Assembly (NCBI GenBank): GCA_029204225.1
Contig: CM055106.1
Coordinates: 24,883,368-24,947,367, forward strand
Direction of reading: 5' to 3'
Length of the DNA stretch: 64,000 bases
From: Diphasiastrum complanatum
Taxonomy: Eukaryota > Streptophyta > Lycopodiopsida > Lycopodiales > Lycopodiaceae
The position numbers and the translations under genes were made by a program. The first letter of the stretch is position 1. Each line of letters opens with the position of its first letter. Positions 13,171 through 25,229 of the stretch are shown here, piece after piece. Under the pieces are notes generated by a model, which was not told the DNA's origin, searched no databases, and worked only from the letters and a program-made list of their open reading frames with translations.

Positions 13171-13950
13171 GTGGATGAAGATTCATTCATGATCAACTCT
13201 CAGAAAGCATCAAGCGACAACTCTTTGCTTCTTGATTCTAGAGCCACTCAGCACATGACTAGTCGAATCAACTATTTCCAATCCTATACGCTCACCTTGG
13301 CAACAATACTAACACATGCTATCAAAGGTGAAGCCACTGTAATAAGTGTCCAAAATAATCAATTTAAACTACTCTCTAAAGCTCTATATATACTTAATCT
13401 ATCTATGAATCTGCTATTTGTTAGTAGAATTACTGATCTAGGACATAGAGTAGAATTTACATCTGATCAGTGCAGAATTGTTGATAGGACAAACATGATC
13501 CTTTCACTCAGAAAGAGGCCTGGAAATTTGTATAGACTAAATCACTATTATTTTACTATCAATCAAGTTCTGAGTACTTCTGCTCATATCAATAAAAAAT
13601 GACTTTGGCATTATAGACTTGGTCACATGAATAATGCATTTGTATCGAACATGTCTAAACAATCTAATATACTTGACCTGTGACTTTCTAGATAGGAAAT
13701 AACTCCCTATATGCCAGAGTTGCATTATCTAGAAGCAGGCTAGAAATTCCTTTAGATCAAGTCACTAGCATTCAGCTAAAGATCTATTGTTGGGAATTGC
13801 TCTTAACCCCGAAAGGCTGGAAAAGTCAAGTGATTCGTCAGTGTGTGAATCCCGCCTATCGATTTGAATCATGGCTAATTCGACTCAGCTCTGACTTCGA
13901 AGTTGTCAGAACTGATAGAGGTAATTACATAGCACAAACACGAAGTTGAA
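13171..13950 (+). pseudogene. Copia protease to integrase fragment
   Basis: One frame from 13171 encodes a retropepsin-like start (LLDSRATQHMTS, where the family has DSGATxHMT, so the catalytic Asp is kept but Gly is replaced by Arg). It then runs to a stop at 13600-13602, and just past the stop the same frame reads LWHYRLGHMNNAFV, the GAG-pre-integrase motif. At about 13895-13948 a frame reads FEVVRTDRGNYIA, the second catalytic Asp region of the integrase core, with the zinc-finger segment between them eroded. No RT follows. It faces a fragment of the same family on the other strand (13990-14640). Confidence 0.8.
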
Positions 13951-13989
13951 TGACTATTTTGTTACGAAAATATGAGTCAGACAGTTCAG

Positions 13990-14640
13990 ACAACACATTT
14001 GAACCTGAGGCTTGAATTGTCATGTCGATGATAGGAGCATTTGACGATTTGTCAAGAACTTTGCTCTTTCTCTTTAAGTCGATAAAGTGAACGTACCTTT
14101 TGATACTATAAGGCGTATAAGATTGGAAGCAACAAATATGGCTTGTCATGTGTTGAGTGGCTCCGAAATAAAAAAACCAGAAGCTATCGTTAGATGATTT
14201 TTGATGATTCATCATAAACACATCATGATCCACTTCTTGATTGAAAACATGGGATGCTTTTGTAGCTGCATGTTCTTGTTGATTCGATTGCGTCTTCTTG
14301 TTGTTTTTGGCTTTCAATATGCAGCAATCATGAATCTCATGGTTGGTGCGCTTGCAGTACTTGCAGAACATCTTCTTTTTTGTCGACGGATTCGACTGCT
14401 CTTAACTGTGTGTCGGCTTTTGATTCGACTTGTGTTGTTTCGGGCCTTTCTTTTTTCAACTTCTTCAAACTTTTGTTGGCATTATGCGCTGATATATGAT
14501 AGTCGCCATCAAAAGTTCCCTGGAATACTCCATATGTGATGGCTTGGACCTTCATCCAAGTTATGGCCAGCTGGTTTGTGCTTATTATTTATATCTTTCA
14601 TGGTGCTTTTTGCCCACCAACTATGCTCACTAGTCAGGTT
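13990..14640 (-). pseudogene. Copia gag-protease fragment
   Basis: Minus-strand frame from 14371 begins near a perfect CX2CX4HX4C zinc knuckle (CKYCKRTNHEIHDC), followed by a Lys/Gln-rich linker. The protease start reads FWFFYFGATQHMTSH, where DSGATQHMTS is expected, so the catalytic Asp is lost (Tyr-Phe instead of Asp-Ser). Upstream, in another frame, 14337-14555 encodes a gag C-terminal part (ITYGVFQGTFDGDYHISAHN). A frameshift near 14371 separates the two. The sequence VDHDVFMMNHQKSSND matches MDEDSFMINSQKASSD of the plus-strand fragment at 13171, so the two are one family in opposite orientation. Confidence 0.8.
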
Positions 14641-15008
14641 TTGAGCAAGTTGAAGTGATGAAAATTGTTCAATCACGAAGTCGGAACATCATATGATAGC
14701 TTTGCTCTTAGGTGCTAGCCTTCATCATGGCTGAGTCTACCCTTCACCTATAGAGAGGTGACAAAAACTCAACACATTGGTCATTTGTACAAATTTATGA
14801 AAACTAATGTGGACATATGTTTGTGCAAGTAACTTGTACCTATTCTAGGATGTTGACAACGTGAGCAGGGATGTTGTAGCATTTGGTCCACGTTATGCAT
14901 GATGAAGCTGATGGTCTCAAAATTTGTGGTTGGACTATACAGGGTTAAGGATTGCACGTCTCCTTTGCCATGCCAGGTATTATCCTAAACATAACATCGA
15001 TACATAAG
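14641..15008. other. No feature seen
   Basis: The minus-strand frame that follows the Gypsy protease is full of stops and shows no RT motif. Nothing else recognised. Confidence 0.5.
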
Positions 15009-17411
15009 TTATATACCTCGATTATTCATCTCACTGGTCTGAAATCTCAGCTCTCTGGATTTCCAATATACACTTGCATTTGATTGAAAAAGCCAAGGTC
15101 GTCCAATCAGCATAGAATAGGATGAAAAACCAAGTGGTTTGATAACAATGAAATTCATTGTGTATGGCTTGGCTTGAATGTAGACAGTGACATCCTTCAG
15201 TTCTCTCCCAACAGGTTTTCGTCGTGTCAAATCAGCTAACTTGATGTTTCGCTATGTCGGTTGAATGTCAGTCGGCCCCAGAGAAGCTCTGTCTTCTGTT
15301 ATTATATTCACACGAGAACCAGAGTCAATTGGCACTTTTTTGATCAGGCATCCCGCAATGGTAATATCAATCTCTGGTGCACCGAGATCACCTAAATCGA
15401 TAGACAAAACACCAACATCTGGCAGAGAAGCTTTTTTCTTCTTTTTGGGCACAGAAAGGCCTTTCAGTTGCTTTCTATAATAAGGGTTATCTGCCAACAG
15501 CTGTTCAAAAGTAATGTTTCGACAAAGGGATGTCACGATGTCATATTCTTTCGTCTTCGATTTTAAGGTTGGTTTATCGATAACAACACTAGACAATTTC
15601 ATCTTTGCAATTTCTTCATCCTTTTCCTCACAAGTGACCACCTTCTCTGCAATAGATGTCTGAAGTTCAACGTTGATGATTTCTTTTGCTTCTGCTGAGA
15701 TATCTTTTGCAAATAACTTCGTAGCATCGTGGTCATAGTCAGGGTCATCTTTGAGATCTTCTTTAGTCGTAGATTTGTTCGTTGTTTTGCTAGAGGATTT
15801 CTTCTTCGAGGATTTTTTGCGCTTTGTCGAAGATTTCTGATCAAGTTTTGAGGAGCTTTTGCTTCTCGTTATGACTTTGAATAATTTCTCCACATCACTT
15901 GGCTAGGACTGTTCTTCTCTCTTTGCCAGTTTTCCTTCAATAACATCAATTCTGTGCACAATAGCATCAATCGCAGCTTTCGCTTTCGTGTCTGCAGCAG
16001 CTGGTGTTGTTACATACTGATATTTGGGTCACGACTTCTGTGGCTGAGGGCAGTTAGGATACTTGTGGCCAGGCTCTCTGCAATTCGAGCATAATGGTAC
16101 ATAACTAATCGGCTTTCGCGGTTGAGGACAGTCAGAAGAAAAATGTCCCGGCTCTCCACAGTTGTAGCAGTTGACCGAAACTGGTTTAGTCGCAGTTCGA
16201 GACTTCGCTGGTCCAACAAATTCAGGAGAATTATGTCTTCTTGGTGCGAACTTGGGTCTGTCCTGCTAGGCTGATGCTGCAATACCCTGTACATAGTTAG
16301 TAGTCGCATCATTTTGAAAAATAAAAAGTACCTCCTGGGCCGGATCTTCAATGTATTTGACATTTACAGTAGTGTAGTCTTGCTTAGTGTATCCATAAGT
16401 TCCACATTTTGTACACCACATTCTTGATTTGGAAGAAGATGCTTTTGGTCTTTTATCTGCAACTCCAGAGATCTGCACTTTCAAGTCATTAAACTTTTTA
16501 TTAAGGTCAACCATATTACTCTTCCAAAGCTTTTCAACTTTAGAAATTGACGACTTATCCTCGACAACTTTCGTGTCGTCCTTTCATTTCGTTCGTCGTT
16601 TATTCTTTCTCTCTCCTTTGTCAGCTTCTGATTCTGATGAATCACTGCTTTCAGATTCCAAGCTTGAAGAACTGTTACTTGAATCAGAATTTGAATCGTC
16701 ATCGCCGTCACTAGAATCAGTCTTCGACTTTCGAGATTTCTTAGTCAATCGTCGCTTTCGTGCTAGTTTCGAGGTCTCAAAATTTTCGGCACTAGCTATT
16801 ACTTCTGCTAAGGAGGTCATGTCCCCTTGTCTGCAATACCGATCAATCTTGGTGGTAAACCAGCCAAAAACCATTCGATCTGCATATCCACGGGATATAC
16901 AACAGTTAGTATTCCTATGATATTTTTAACCTTACGTGTATATTTGCAAAGGGACTCTTCTTCTGAATATTGTTCAGACGTCCAAGAATTCTAGATCTGT
17001 AACCGATCTCTCTGAACTAGTTCAGAAATGCATCTTTCAGCAAGTACCAAGTTCCTACACAGCCTCGTTCAACTTGGCTGTACCAGATGCGTGCCTGCTT
17101 TCTTAGCAGACCAAGGGAGATTCGTAGTTTGTCTACGTTAGTTCCTTGTTATTCGCATTAGCGATTGACTCGAATTATGAGACATAGCTATCTGCATCGT
17201 CAGAAGAAGTCCCTTCAAAATAATCATATTTAATTTTAGAGATAGAAGTGAAACATGCAGCAGGACCCTCCATACCGAAGCTAATTAGGAGTTCAAGTAA
17301 CTGGGAAGTGATTTCGTCTAGATTTCTTCGACTAGTACTTTCACTTTGTCTTCGTAAAAATTCCTCTCTAAGCTTACGGTATCGTTCTAATCTGGATTCT
17401 CTATCTGACAT
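15009..17411 (-). pseudogene. Decayed Ty3/Gypsy gag-protease polyprotein
   Basis: One minus-strand reading frame, from ATG at 17411 to 15009 (801 codon positions), encodes a gag-protease broken by at least nine in-frame stops but hardly any frameshifts. In order: N-terminal charged segment (ESRLERYRKLREEF); capsid-like segment around 17110-17010 (LRISLGLLRKQARIWYSQVE, then AFLN-stop-FRERS); Lys/Ser/Asp-rich tract (16780-16600); two CX2CX4HX4C zinc knuckles near 16170 and 16090 (CYNCGEPGHFSSDC, CSNCREPGHKYPNC); Lys/Ser-rich tract; aspartic protease start VPIDSGSRVNIIT near 15330; and its C-terminal part PLGFSSYSMLIGRPWL near 15110. RT, RNase H and integrase do not follow on the left, so the element is truncated. 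Confidence 0.85.
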
Positions 17412-17460
17412 ATACTAGAGATTGAGATAGATTTGTCAGATTTCTTATAACTTTTCTGAA

Positions 17461-17482
17461 GTATCCTCGACAACGGCGCCAA
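17461..17482 (-). promoter_or_regulatory. Gypsy primer-binding site
   Basis: On the minus strand this reads TTGGCGCCGTTGTCGAGG, the type of primer site found in several plant Ty3/Gypsy lineages. It lies about 50 bp upstream of the gag start at 17411. Confidence 0.75.
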
Positions 17483-17486
17483 AAAT

Positions 17487-18728
17487 TGGTATATGTTGTA
17501 TATACCAACAAGGTTAATATAGATTTTATAATAAATAATGTCGTTCCCACAGAGGACAACGTTAGAAAGTTATGTATTTGGTACACCAGTATTACTTATG
17601 TTTGGGATGGGTAATGTTAATAAATTCAGAGCAACAATCTGGCCTCTATCGAATTGAAGGAAGCACGTTCTACAGATGAGATGCTATCAGAGTAGTACAA
17701 CAGTACTACACTCTGGATGATTAAGGTGTCAACAGAGAATCAAGAATTGTTTGATGTATTTGCGACTGTGCAGACAATTAGTTAATCGCGTTCGAGAACT
17801 ATTCGTTTCTAGACAGAAGTCCTCAACAACTAAAGCCCAACTTAATGGCTAAAGAACATGAAGAGTTTTAGAACACGTTAGAAACTGATGTCAATGCCAA
17901 TAAGAAAAACCGATCAAAGACTCAATTCTTCAAACAAGGACTGTCATCTCATATGTATACATACAGCTTTATTCAATGATCATGCTAGATTGTACCAAAG
18001 ATAGTCGTTATTCCAGTGCCGAAAAGAAAGTATTTGCGACAGACGAATAAGATAGTTACTACTTTTGCGACAGGCGAATAAGATGGTTTTAAGAGAGTTC
18101 TTTCGAGCATGCTTTATGGATACACATCAAACGACTGTAATGCACTAGAGCATCTGTCTGATCAGAGAGTAATTCATGAAATGCATTGGAGATTGTTAAT
18201 AGACTCAAGATCACTCACACTCAACAGTGCGGAGAACAGAGATTAGAGAGAATAAATTTCAGAACTCTATTCACTTTTTCAATCTCTTACATAAGCATAA
18301 ATTCTTCTCTCTCGATGATCAAGACTGAAGTATGAGATCTATATATGTTCTACGGGGCGAACAAACACACCTCTTAAACAATAAGTGCGTCGCTCCCGCG
18401 AAAGGGTCTAGCTAACAATTAGATTGAAAATATGTTCAACTATACCATAGGAGGTATACTTAACTATGAGTTAAAGTTACTCTAGTTTAACATGTCTTTT
18501 CGTATCTAGTCACTTCATATGGACAACCTAGTAAAGGTTATCCAAGGCAATGTCTTCTCCTTTTAAAGGTCTTGCCCTTAATTACAAGGCAAGTACTTAG
18601 GAGATATATTCCCAAAAAATGACTTAGGCCTCTTCATGATTTATACTTAACCAGCTCATATCTTCATTTTCGAGTATATCATGCCATATTTATGTTGATA
18701 TTCAATATTTAACATTTTCGTGGCATCA
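17487..18728 (-). repeat. Probable Gypsy 5' LTR
   Basis: Directly outside the primer site the plus strand begins TGGTATATG, so the minus-strand LTR would end ...CATATACCA. The nearest plausible start on the minus strand is TGATGCCACGAAAATG at 18728, giving about 1.24 kb. There is no second LTR in the window, so the outer boundary is only a guess. Confidence 0.4.
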
Positions 18729-19844
<1,116 letters not shown>

Positions 19845-19959
19845 CCACCAACCGGCCTACAGTTAGTGAATCCCTTTGGGGGGGGGGAGGGGCGGGGGCA
19901 GTTAGCTCCACGTAAGGGATAGCTAACTGCTCGCCAAAAGACCATCAATATCATGTGGT

Positions 19960-21190
19960 AAAGTGTAAGAAAAACCTAGAAATACCTCAGAGATGAGTAA
20001 GTTATTGATGATAAGACATAATTTATCCTTCATAAACCCATTTTTTTGAAAAGCATGAACCAAAATTCCGACCTCTTATATGAATGTATCTTGTTTGTTA
20101 CAACAGTACATTGTGGAAATGACCTGTGAAACGATAGACTTACATGAATTATAGATTGGTCTATTCGAAGCTAGATGTATATACTGCAACAAAGAAAAAG
20201 GTAATTATCTTCTTTTGTCAAACTTTGAAAGGTGTGTTAAACGAGAATTTTGATCAAAGGCAATGGATATATTTAAAAAGCTAGTAATGGTACCTTCCGA
20301 AGTTTTTCTTTCTATTTCTAAAAAGTCTAAAGGGTAGATCTGGAAAGGGTTTTCAGGAGTTCTTGTTTGTGTTTTGTCCATGAGGAGCTCAATATCAGGG
20401 TTATTGATGAAATAGATGTCATCAATGTATCTAAAAGAATGTATAAAGTCATTCATTAATGTGGTAAGGCCTAGTCTGGCAAGTCTCTTTATGAATTGTG
20501 CCTCAAAGAAGGATAAATACCAATCACACCAGGTAGGTGAACATGAAAAACCCATAGCTATACTACGTATTTGTCTCCAAGTCTTGTTTCCTAATTTGAT
20601 GATACAGTTGTCATCAGGAAATCATTCGATTGATAGAGTATATTTATATCAAGAGTGTGCCATTCGTGTGATTATTTTTTATCCCATGACCATTTGAATA
20701 TTTTGCGAGTACGATTCCATTTATAATAAAGTAAATCATGTTTGGAATCTTTGAAGGTGTATTTAATTGTCTTTTTCATGACAGTTTTCGGTCCTTCTGG
20801 ACCATCTAAGGGTATATTCTCGTAACACTTTGAAATATCTGCACCCACATATTAGTAATCACAGATGGTAGTTTTGAGTAGAAATCCATAGATGACTCAC
20901 ATTGCCAATGTAAAATTGTATCTGCTCTTAGGACACTCTTGTATGTAATTGCCTTAAGGCCTGCACCCTCCATGAGGAATGGTGACAACATACCAAGAGC
21001 TCCTGTGAGAAATTTGTTGGTAATCCATCTGAATGAACCTTTGTGAGCTTTATAGGTGCAGAGGAGGTATGGTAGAGGGAATCTTCAACAAAGTTAGAAT
21101 GCTCATTGGGAAAGGGAGTAAAATCAGGACTGTTGAGTCTTTTTATGGCCAGACAAAATATTTACACATAAAACAAGAGTCTTGTTGTGC
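19960..21190 (-). pseudogene. Reverse transcriptase relic, Penelope-like or unclassified
   Basis: Minus-strand remains of a reverse transcriptase that is not of LTR type. Ordered RT motifs can be read in broken frames: PYLLCTYKAHKGSFRWITN (about 21070-21010); motif A ADISKCYENIP (20842-20810); motif B GNKTWRQIRSIAMGFSCSP (about 20595-20537); motif C FRYIDDIYFIN (YIDD at 20429-20418); then FLNISIAF and KFDKRR-stop-LPF, QYIHLASNRPIYNS, continuing in the same frame to about 19960. There are several frameshifts and stops. The layout resembles RTs described with Penelope-like elements, but I cannot place it firmly and see no GIY-YIG endonuclease. The upstream part is cut off at 21194 by element B. 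The other half of the disrupted locus continues at 32016. Confidence 0.75.
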
Positions 21191-21194
21191 TTTA
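21190..21194. repeat. Target-site duplication CTTTA, left copy
   Basis: CTTTA directly precedes the 5' LTR of element B and recurs directly after its 3' LTR (32011-32015). Confidence 0.9.
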
Positions 21195-21820
21195 TGTGAA
21201 AAATGCAAAAATAAGCTTGGTAGAGGCCAAAAATCATGTATATAGGATGATTACACATGTGTGGAGCTTGTTCCCACGTGTTAAAATAGTGTACTTGTCA
21301 TGTACCATAATCATATAGGTTGCACATATGCTTTAATTCAAGTTCTAGTGGCTAAAAAGGCCAAAAACTAGTTTTCTAGACATATGACACATGGCATCAA
21401 TCTATTGATTTCATGAGCCACATCATTTGGTTAGGTGTCATATCCCATGTGTAGAGACAACTCACATGTGTGGAATAAGCTGAAGTAGGCGAATTTTGAC
21501 TTCTAGAAGATTTCCAAGTAGATCTCCATATAGAAGGAAAATGGACCAAAAGTGCTCAATATAGAAGGTTTTGTCCAAGTGTCAGTTTTGCATGATGAAT
21601 CATCATATGACAAAGCACCTTGGCACATATGGGATCATAGGGATGATCAGTACCGCGAGCTCCCACTTATTGTATATATAGAGCCACATTTGGCCATAAT
21701 CAATGTGAGACACCAATCTTGGTTTTAGAAGCAATTTTGAGTGATTCTCTCCATTTGTCTACATTTGTTTTGATTGTTTTGAGGTTTATCAATGTGTACT
21801 TGATTTTCAGGTTGGAGTCC
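21195..21820 (+). repeat. 5' LTR of element B, left part
   Basis: Starts TGTGAAAAATGCAAAA, identical to the start of the 3' LTR at 31212. It is cut at 21820 by element A and resumes at 27659. It contains G-box CACGTG at 21275-21280. Confidence 0.93.
21673..21680 (+). promoter_or_regulatory. TATA-box candidate in the 5' LTR of B
   Basis: TATATATA followed by GAGCCACATTTGG. The same context occurs in the 3' LTR at 31691-31698, as expected for the LTR promoter. Confidence 0.5.
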
Positions 21821-22487
21821 TGTGAAGAATTGAAAAAGATTATCTATGTTAGATATAGGGGTCTTATGTTTTTTACATCAAGCATCTAGGTGTAGGATGT
21901 TGATAGGAATAAATTTGGCATAGATGGCAAATTATGCATTTCCACTTGTAATGCCACTATTGAGCCAAAATAAGGTCCAATAGGATATAGAGGTGGAACC
22001 TTGTGAGGTCCAATAGGAAATTGAGGTGTTCTTGAATATAGTCCAATAGAATTAAGAGGTGCATAGATCAATGATCCAATAGGACCAAGAGGTGACAAAA
22101 TGTGGTCCAATCATAGTTAAGCATAGTGGTAGCTCGTGGACCTACTAGTATCATTGTACTCCTCATTTTGATGTCAATTGATTTGGTGATTTCATGGATT
22201 TTGTGAGTTATTGGATTTCTAGCTTTCTCTCTCTACCCGAGAGCTCTTGATGCATTTTCTCTCTCTACCCAAGGAGAGCAGCTTGTTTTTACTTAGATTA
22301 TTTTTTGAATACTTCCCACACGTGTGAGTGAGAGTTGGAAGTGATTGAATGCATGTAGTAGTGTGTTGTTGCCATAGGATTCAAGATTGATCTTGAATCT
22401 CAATCTAGTCTTGATCTTGGTGCATCTACACACCTTAGGAGATCACAAGTACATGTAGTGGACAGTCCACACGTGTGAAATTTAACA
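21821..22487 (+). repeat. 5' LTR of element A
   Basis: Starts TGTGAAGAATTGAAAAAG and ends ...ATTTAACA before the primer site. It carries two palindromic G-box cores CACACGTGTG at 22317-22326 and 22468-22477. Compared with the 3' LTR, about 78 bp are missing between CAAAATA and AGGTCCAATAGG. Confidence 0.92.
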
Positions 22488-22500
22488 TGGTATCAGAGCC
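22488..22500 (+). promoter_or_regulatory. Primer-binding site, element A
   Basis: TGGTATCAGAGCC, the classic plant Copia primer site for initiator tRNA-Met, immediately after the LTR. Confidence 0.95.
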
Positions 22501-23244
22501 TACCTAAGGTTACCATGCATTTTGATCCATCTAAGTGAAAACATTTTCATCAATCTTGAGCTAGAAGTTGTCAAGGCCCATTTTCCTAGCTATCTTGTTC
22601 AATCTTGGATCAAAAGAAATCAAAAGGACATTGATTGGGTCTGACCTGGTACTGTATGGAATCAGGTGCTCAGACACGTGTGAGGAACATCCAATTTCAG
22701 TTTGGAAGTTCTCTCTCATGCTTAATCCATTTATCTTGCTTGATAGCTTGTTTTGAAGCTATTTTTGTCTAGTTTCTGTTGCAATCAGTTTCATTCCATT
22801 TGGTTGAGCCAATCAAAAGTTATAAGCTTTTGAAGAGGGTTAGGTAGGGCACCTAGACCTGGGTGGACACATTTGGTTTGGTCAAGAGATTGCTTGGTTG
22901 ATCCAAAATCATAGTTGTATGCTTGCCAATCTCATCTATATGTGATCTAGGCACTGTTTTGAGATCTTAGCCATTTTGTTTCATGCAATATCATTGTATT
23001 TGAGTCAAATTTGGTTTCTTAGTGTATTTCACACGTGCTAAGAGTGTTAGATCCTAACTTTGCCTATACTCCATCATTTGATGTGAAATAGATCTTGTTT
23101 TAGAGAGATTTGAGTAGCTAGTGAGAATCAATTCACAAATTGTTGTAAGATCTTTCATAGGAGGAGATAGTACTCAATTATTGGATCCTATTGAAAGTGT
23201 GTAACAACATTTATTGTTCATCATTTGAGTTTTCTTCACTTCAA

Positions 23245-24020
23245 ATGTCTTCAATGGGTTCATCCTTGTTGGAACCAAGTGAAAGATTGACCACTTCAAA
23301 TTATTCAATTTGGAAAATGAGGATGGAGTCCATCTTGATCCTTCAAGACGTGATGGACATAGTTCTTGGCCTTGAAGAAGAACCACAAGTTCTTCAAGAG
23401 GTTCAAAAATACAAAAAGAGAGCTAGGATGGCTCTCCACTACATTAAGATGAATGTCTCTAATGAGATATTGAGGGAGATAGGTACTTGTACAACAACCA
23501 AAGAAGCTTGGGATTGTCTCAAGACTATCTATGAGGCTAAGAATACCTCTAGGCTTCTCACTCTTAGGAATCAAATCTTTCAAAGTAGCCAAAAGAGTGA
23601 TGAGAGTGCATCTAGTTATGTTTTGAGAGTAAAAGATATTCATAGAGAGCTTGCTTGTATTGGTGATTCCATCAATCAAAATGAGCTAGTTCAAGTCATT
23701 CTCAATGGCTTGAGAAGTGAATTTGATAATCTTGTCCAATCCTATGCCATTAAGGAGGAGCTACCAAGTTTGGAGGCTCTCCAAAGTGTGCTAATTTCAG
23801 AAGAATCAAGACAAGAGTACAAGCTCTTGAGGATGGACAAGCTTTCTCTCACTCATAATGATGGCAAAGCTCTCTTTGCCAAGGATAAGCACAAAGAGAG
23901 GAGCAAGAACCAACATCAACAATCCTCAAGCAAGGACAAAGTCAAATCCAAAGACAAAGATGAGGAGGAAGATGATTCCCCTAATGCTTCGTCATCCAAG
24001 CTCACACAAGAAGAAGAAGA
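23245..24020 (+). pseudogene. Copia gag (element A)
   Basis: Capsid-type gag beginning MSSMGSSLLEPSERL at the ATG at 23245. An upstream in-frame ATG at 23191 exists, but relatives E and C align at MSSM/MTSM. Signatures include SNYSIWKMRMESILILQD, RARMALHYIKMNVSNE and KNTSRLLTLRNQIFQS (gag-polypeptide family of Copia). A Lys/Ser-rich segment leads to the nucleocapsid. Near 24004 a 4-bp insertion (CACA, compared with elements C and E) throws the frame, so the zinc knuckle is read in another frame. Gag forms the cytoplasmic virus-like particle. Without the insertion the frame would be continuous with pol. Confidence 0.92.
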
Positions 24021-24025
24021 TCAAG

Positions 24026-24544
24026 TGCTTTTATTGTGGCAAGAAAGGTCATTATGCCACCAATTGCTTCAAAAAGAAGAATCAACTCAAGCAAGCCAAT
24101 ATTACCAATGAGAAGGAAGACACTATTGCAAGTGATGGAGAGGGATCTCTTATGGTCTCTAGTTTCTCATCTACTCCTTTCAAGAAGGACGGCCTACGGT
24201 ATATTGATAGTGGAGCCTCTTCACATATGTGTAGCTCCAAGGACTCTTTCTCTTCTATTGCACCTTATGATGGAGTGAAGAAATCAATATACACTGCAAA
24301 TGATTTTGAATGTCCTATTGAAGGCATAGGGAACATTCCCTTGAAGCTTGCATCCTCTAAAGTTCTTTCTCTCTCTAGAGTTCTTTATGTACCTAAGCTT
24401 ACCAAGAATCTTATTAATGTTGGCCAATTGCTTGATAATGGCCTTGATGTAAAATTCAACGTTGATACTTGCACTATCAAGAAGAATGATGAGATACTTG
24501 CATTAGGATCTAGATTTGGTGGCATCTATACTAGATCCAAATGA
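24026..24544 (+). pseudogene. Copia nucleocapsid zinc knuckle and protease (element A)
   Basis: Continues gag after the 4-bp insertion. The zinc knuckle CFYCGKKGHYATNC (24026-24067) fits CX2CX4HX4C. The aspartic protease active site YIDSGASSHMC has the catalytic Asp codon at 24206-24208. It is followed by KNLINVGQLLDNGLDVKF and ALGSRFGGIY. Near 24530 a 2-bp deletion (compare element E, where ATCTATAAACTA is intact) shifts the frame and ends it at 24544. The protease would release the mature gag and pol proteins in the particle. Confidence 0.92.
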
Positions 24545-24573
24545 GTATGTGAACAAGCTCTCTATGGAGGAAT

Positions 24574-25229
24574 AATGGCATAGGAGGTTGGGACATCCCA
24601 ACTACAAATCCATGCCCTCTATGATCAAAGAATCCAAAGCTATTGGCTTGCCAAAGTCATTCTCCAAGAAGATCAAGCCTTGTGAGGCTTGTGCTATTGC
24701 TAAATCTCACAAAAAGCCATTTACAAGATCTTCTATCAAAAGCAAGCATCCTTTGGAGTTAATCCACTCGGATGTGCATTTCTCATCAACTACAAACAAG
24801 GGAGGAGCCACTTGTTTTGTTACTTTCATTGATGATTACACAAGATTCACTTGGATATATCTTCTTGCTTTAAAATCTATGGTGTTTGATCATTTCCTTA
24901 TTTTCAAAGCTTATGTAGAGAAGCAATTCTCATTCAAGATTAAAGCTCTTAGAAGTGATGGAGGTGGTGAATATATCTCCAATAAATTTCAAGATTTTTG
25001 TGAGCTTGAAGGCATTAAAAGAGAGTTTTCTTGTGCCTACTCTCCATCTCAAAATGGAGTGGCCGAGAGAAAGAATAGATCTCTATGTGAATGTGCAAAA
25101 TCTATGAGAATTGAGGCATCTTTGCCCAAAGATTTTTTGGGAGAAGCCATTAATTGTGCAAATTATCTTTGCAATAGGCTCCCACATATAGCTCTTGGAG
25201 AAAGTCACCATATGAAATCTTATTTTTGA
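24574..25229 (+). pseudogene. Copia integrase (element A)
   Basis: Begins with the GAG-pre-integrase motif WHRRLGHPNYKSM. The codon before it is TAA where element E has TTA, a nonsense change. The zinc-binding region follows (CEACAIAKSHKKPF), then the rve core with the D,D,E residues visible: HSDVHF, then LRSDGGGEYISNKF, then SPSQNGVAERKN. Next comes CANYLCNRLPH. A 1-bp deletion near 25210 shifts the frame, and the stop at 25227-25229 follows. The C-terminal part continues in the next frame at 25226. Integrase would insert the cDNA and make the 5-bp target duplication. Confidence 0.92.

Noticed and set aside
14201-14539. 112-codon plus-strand frame
   Set aside because: It is antisense to the Copia gag-protease fragment on the minus strand, whose zinc knuckle is clear.
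22568-22756. 62-codon frame in the leader of A with a near-identical match in E (41554-41742)
   Set aside because: It has no ATG start and is interrupted by a stop in element C; its conservation follows from the general closeness of the leaders.
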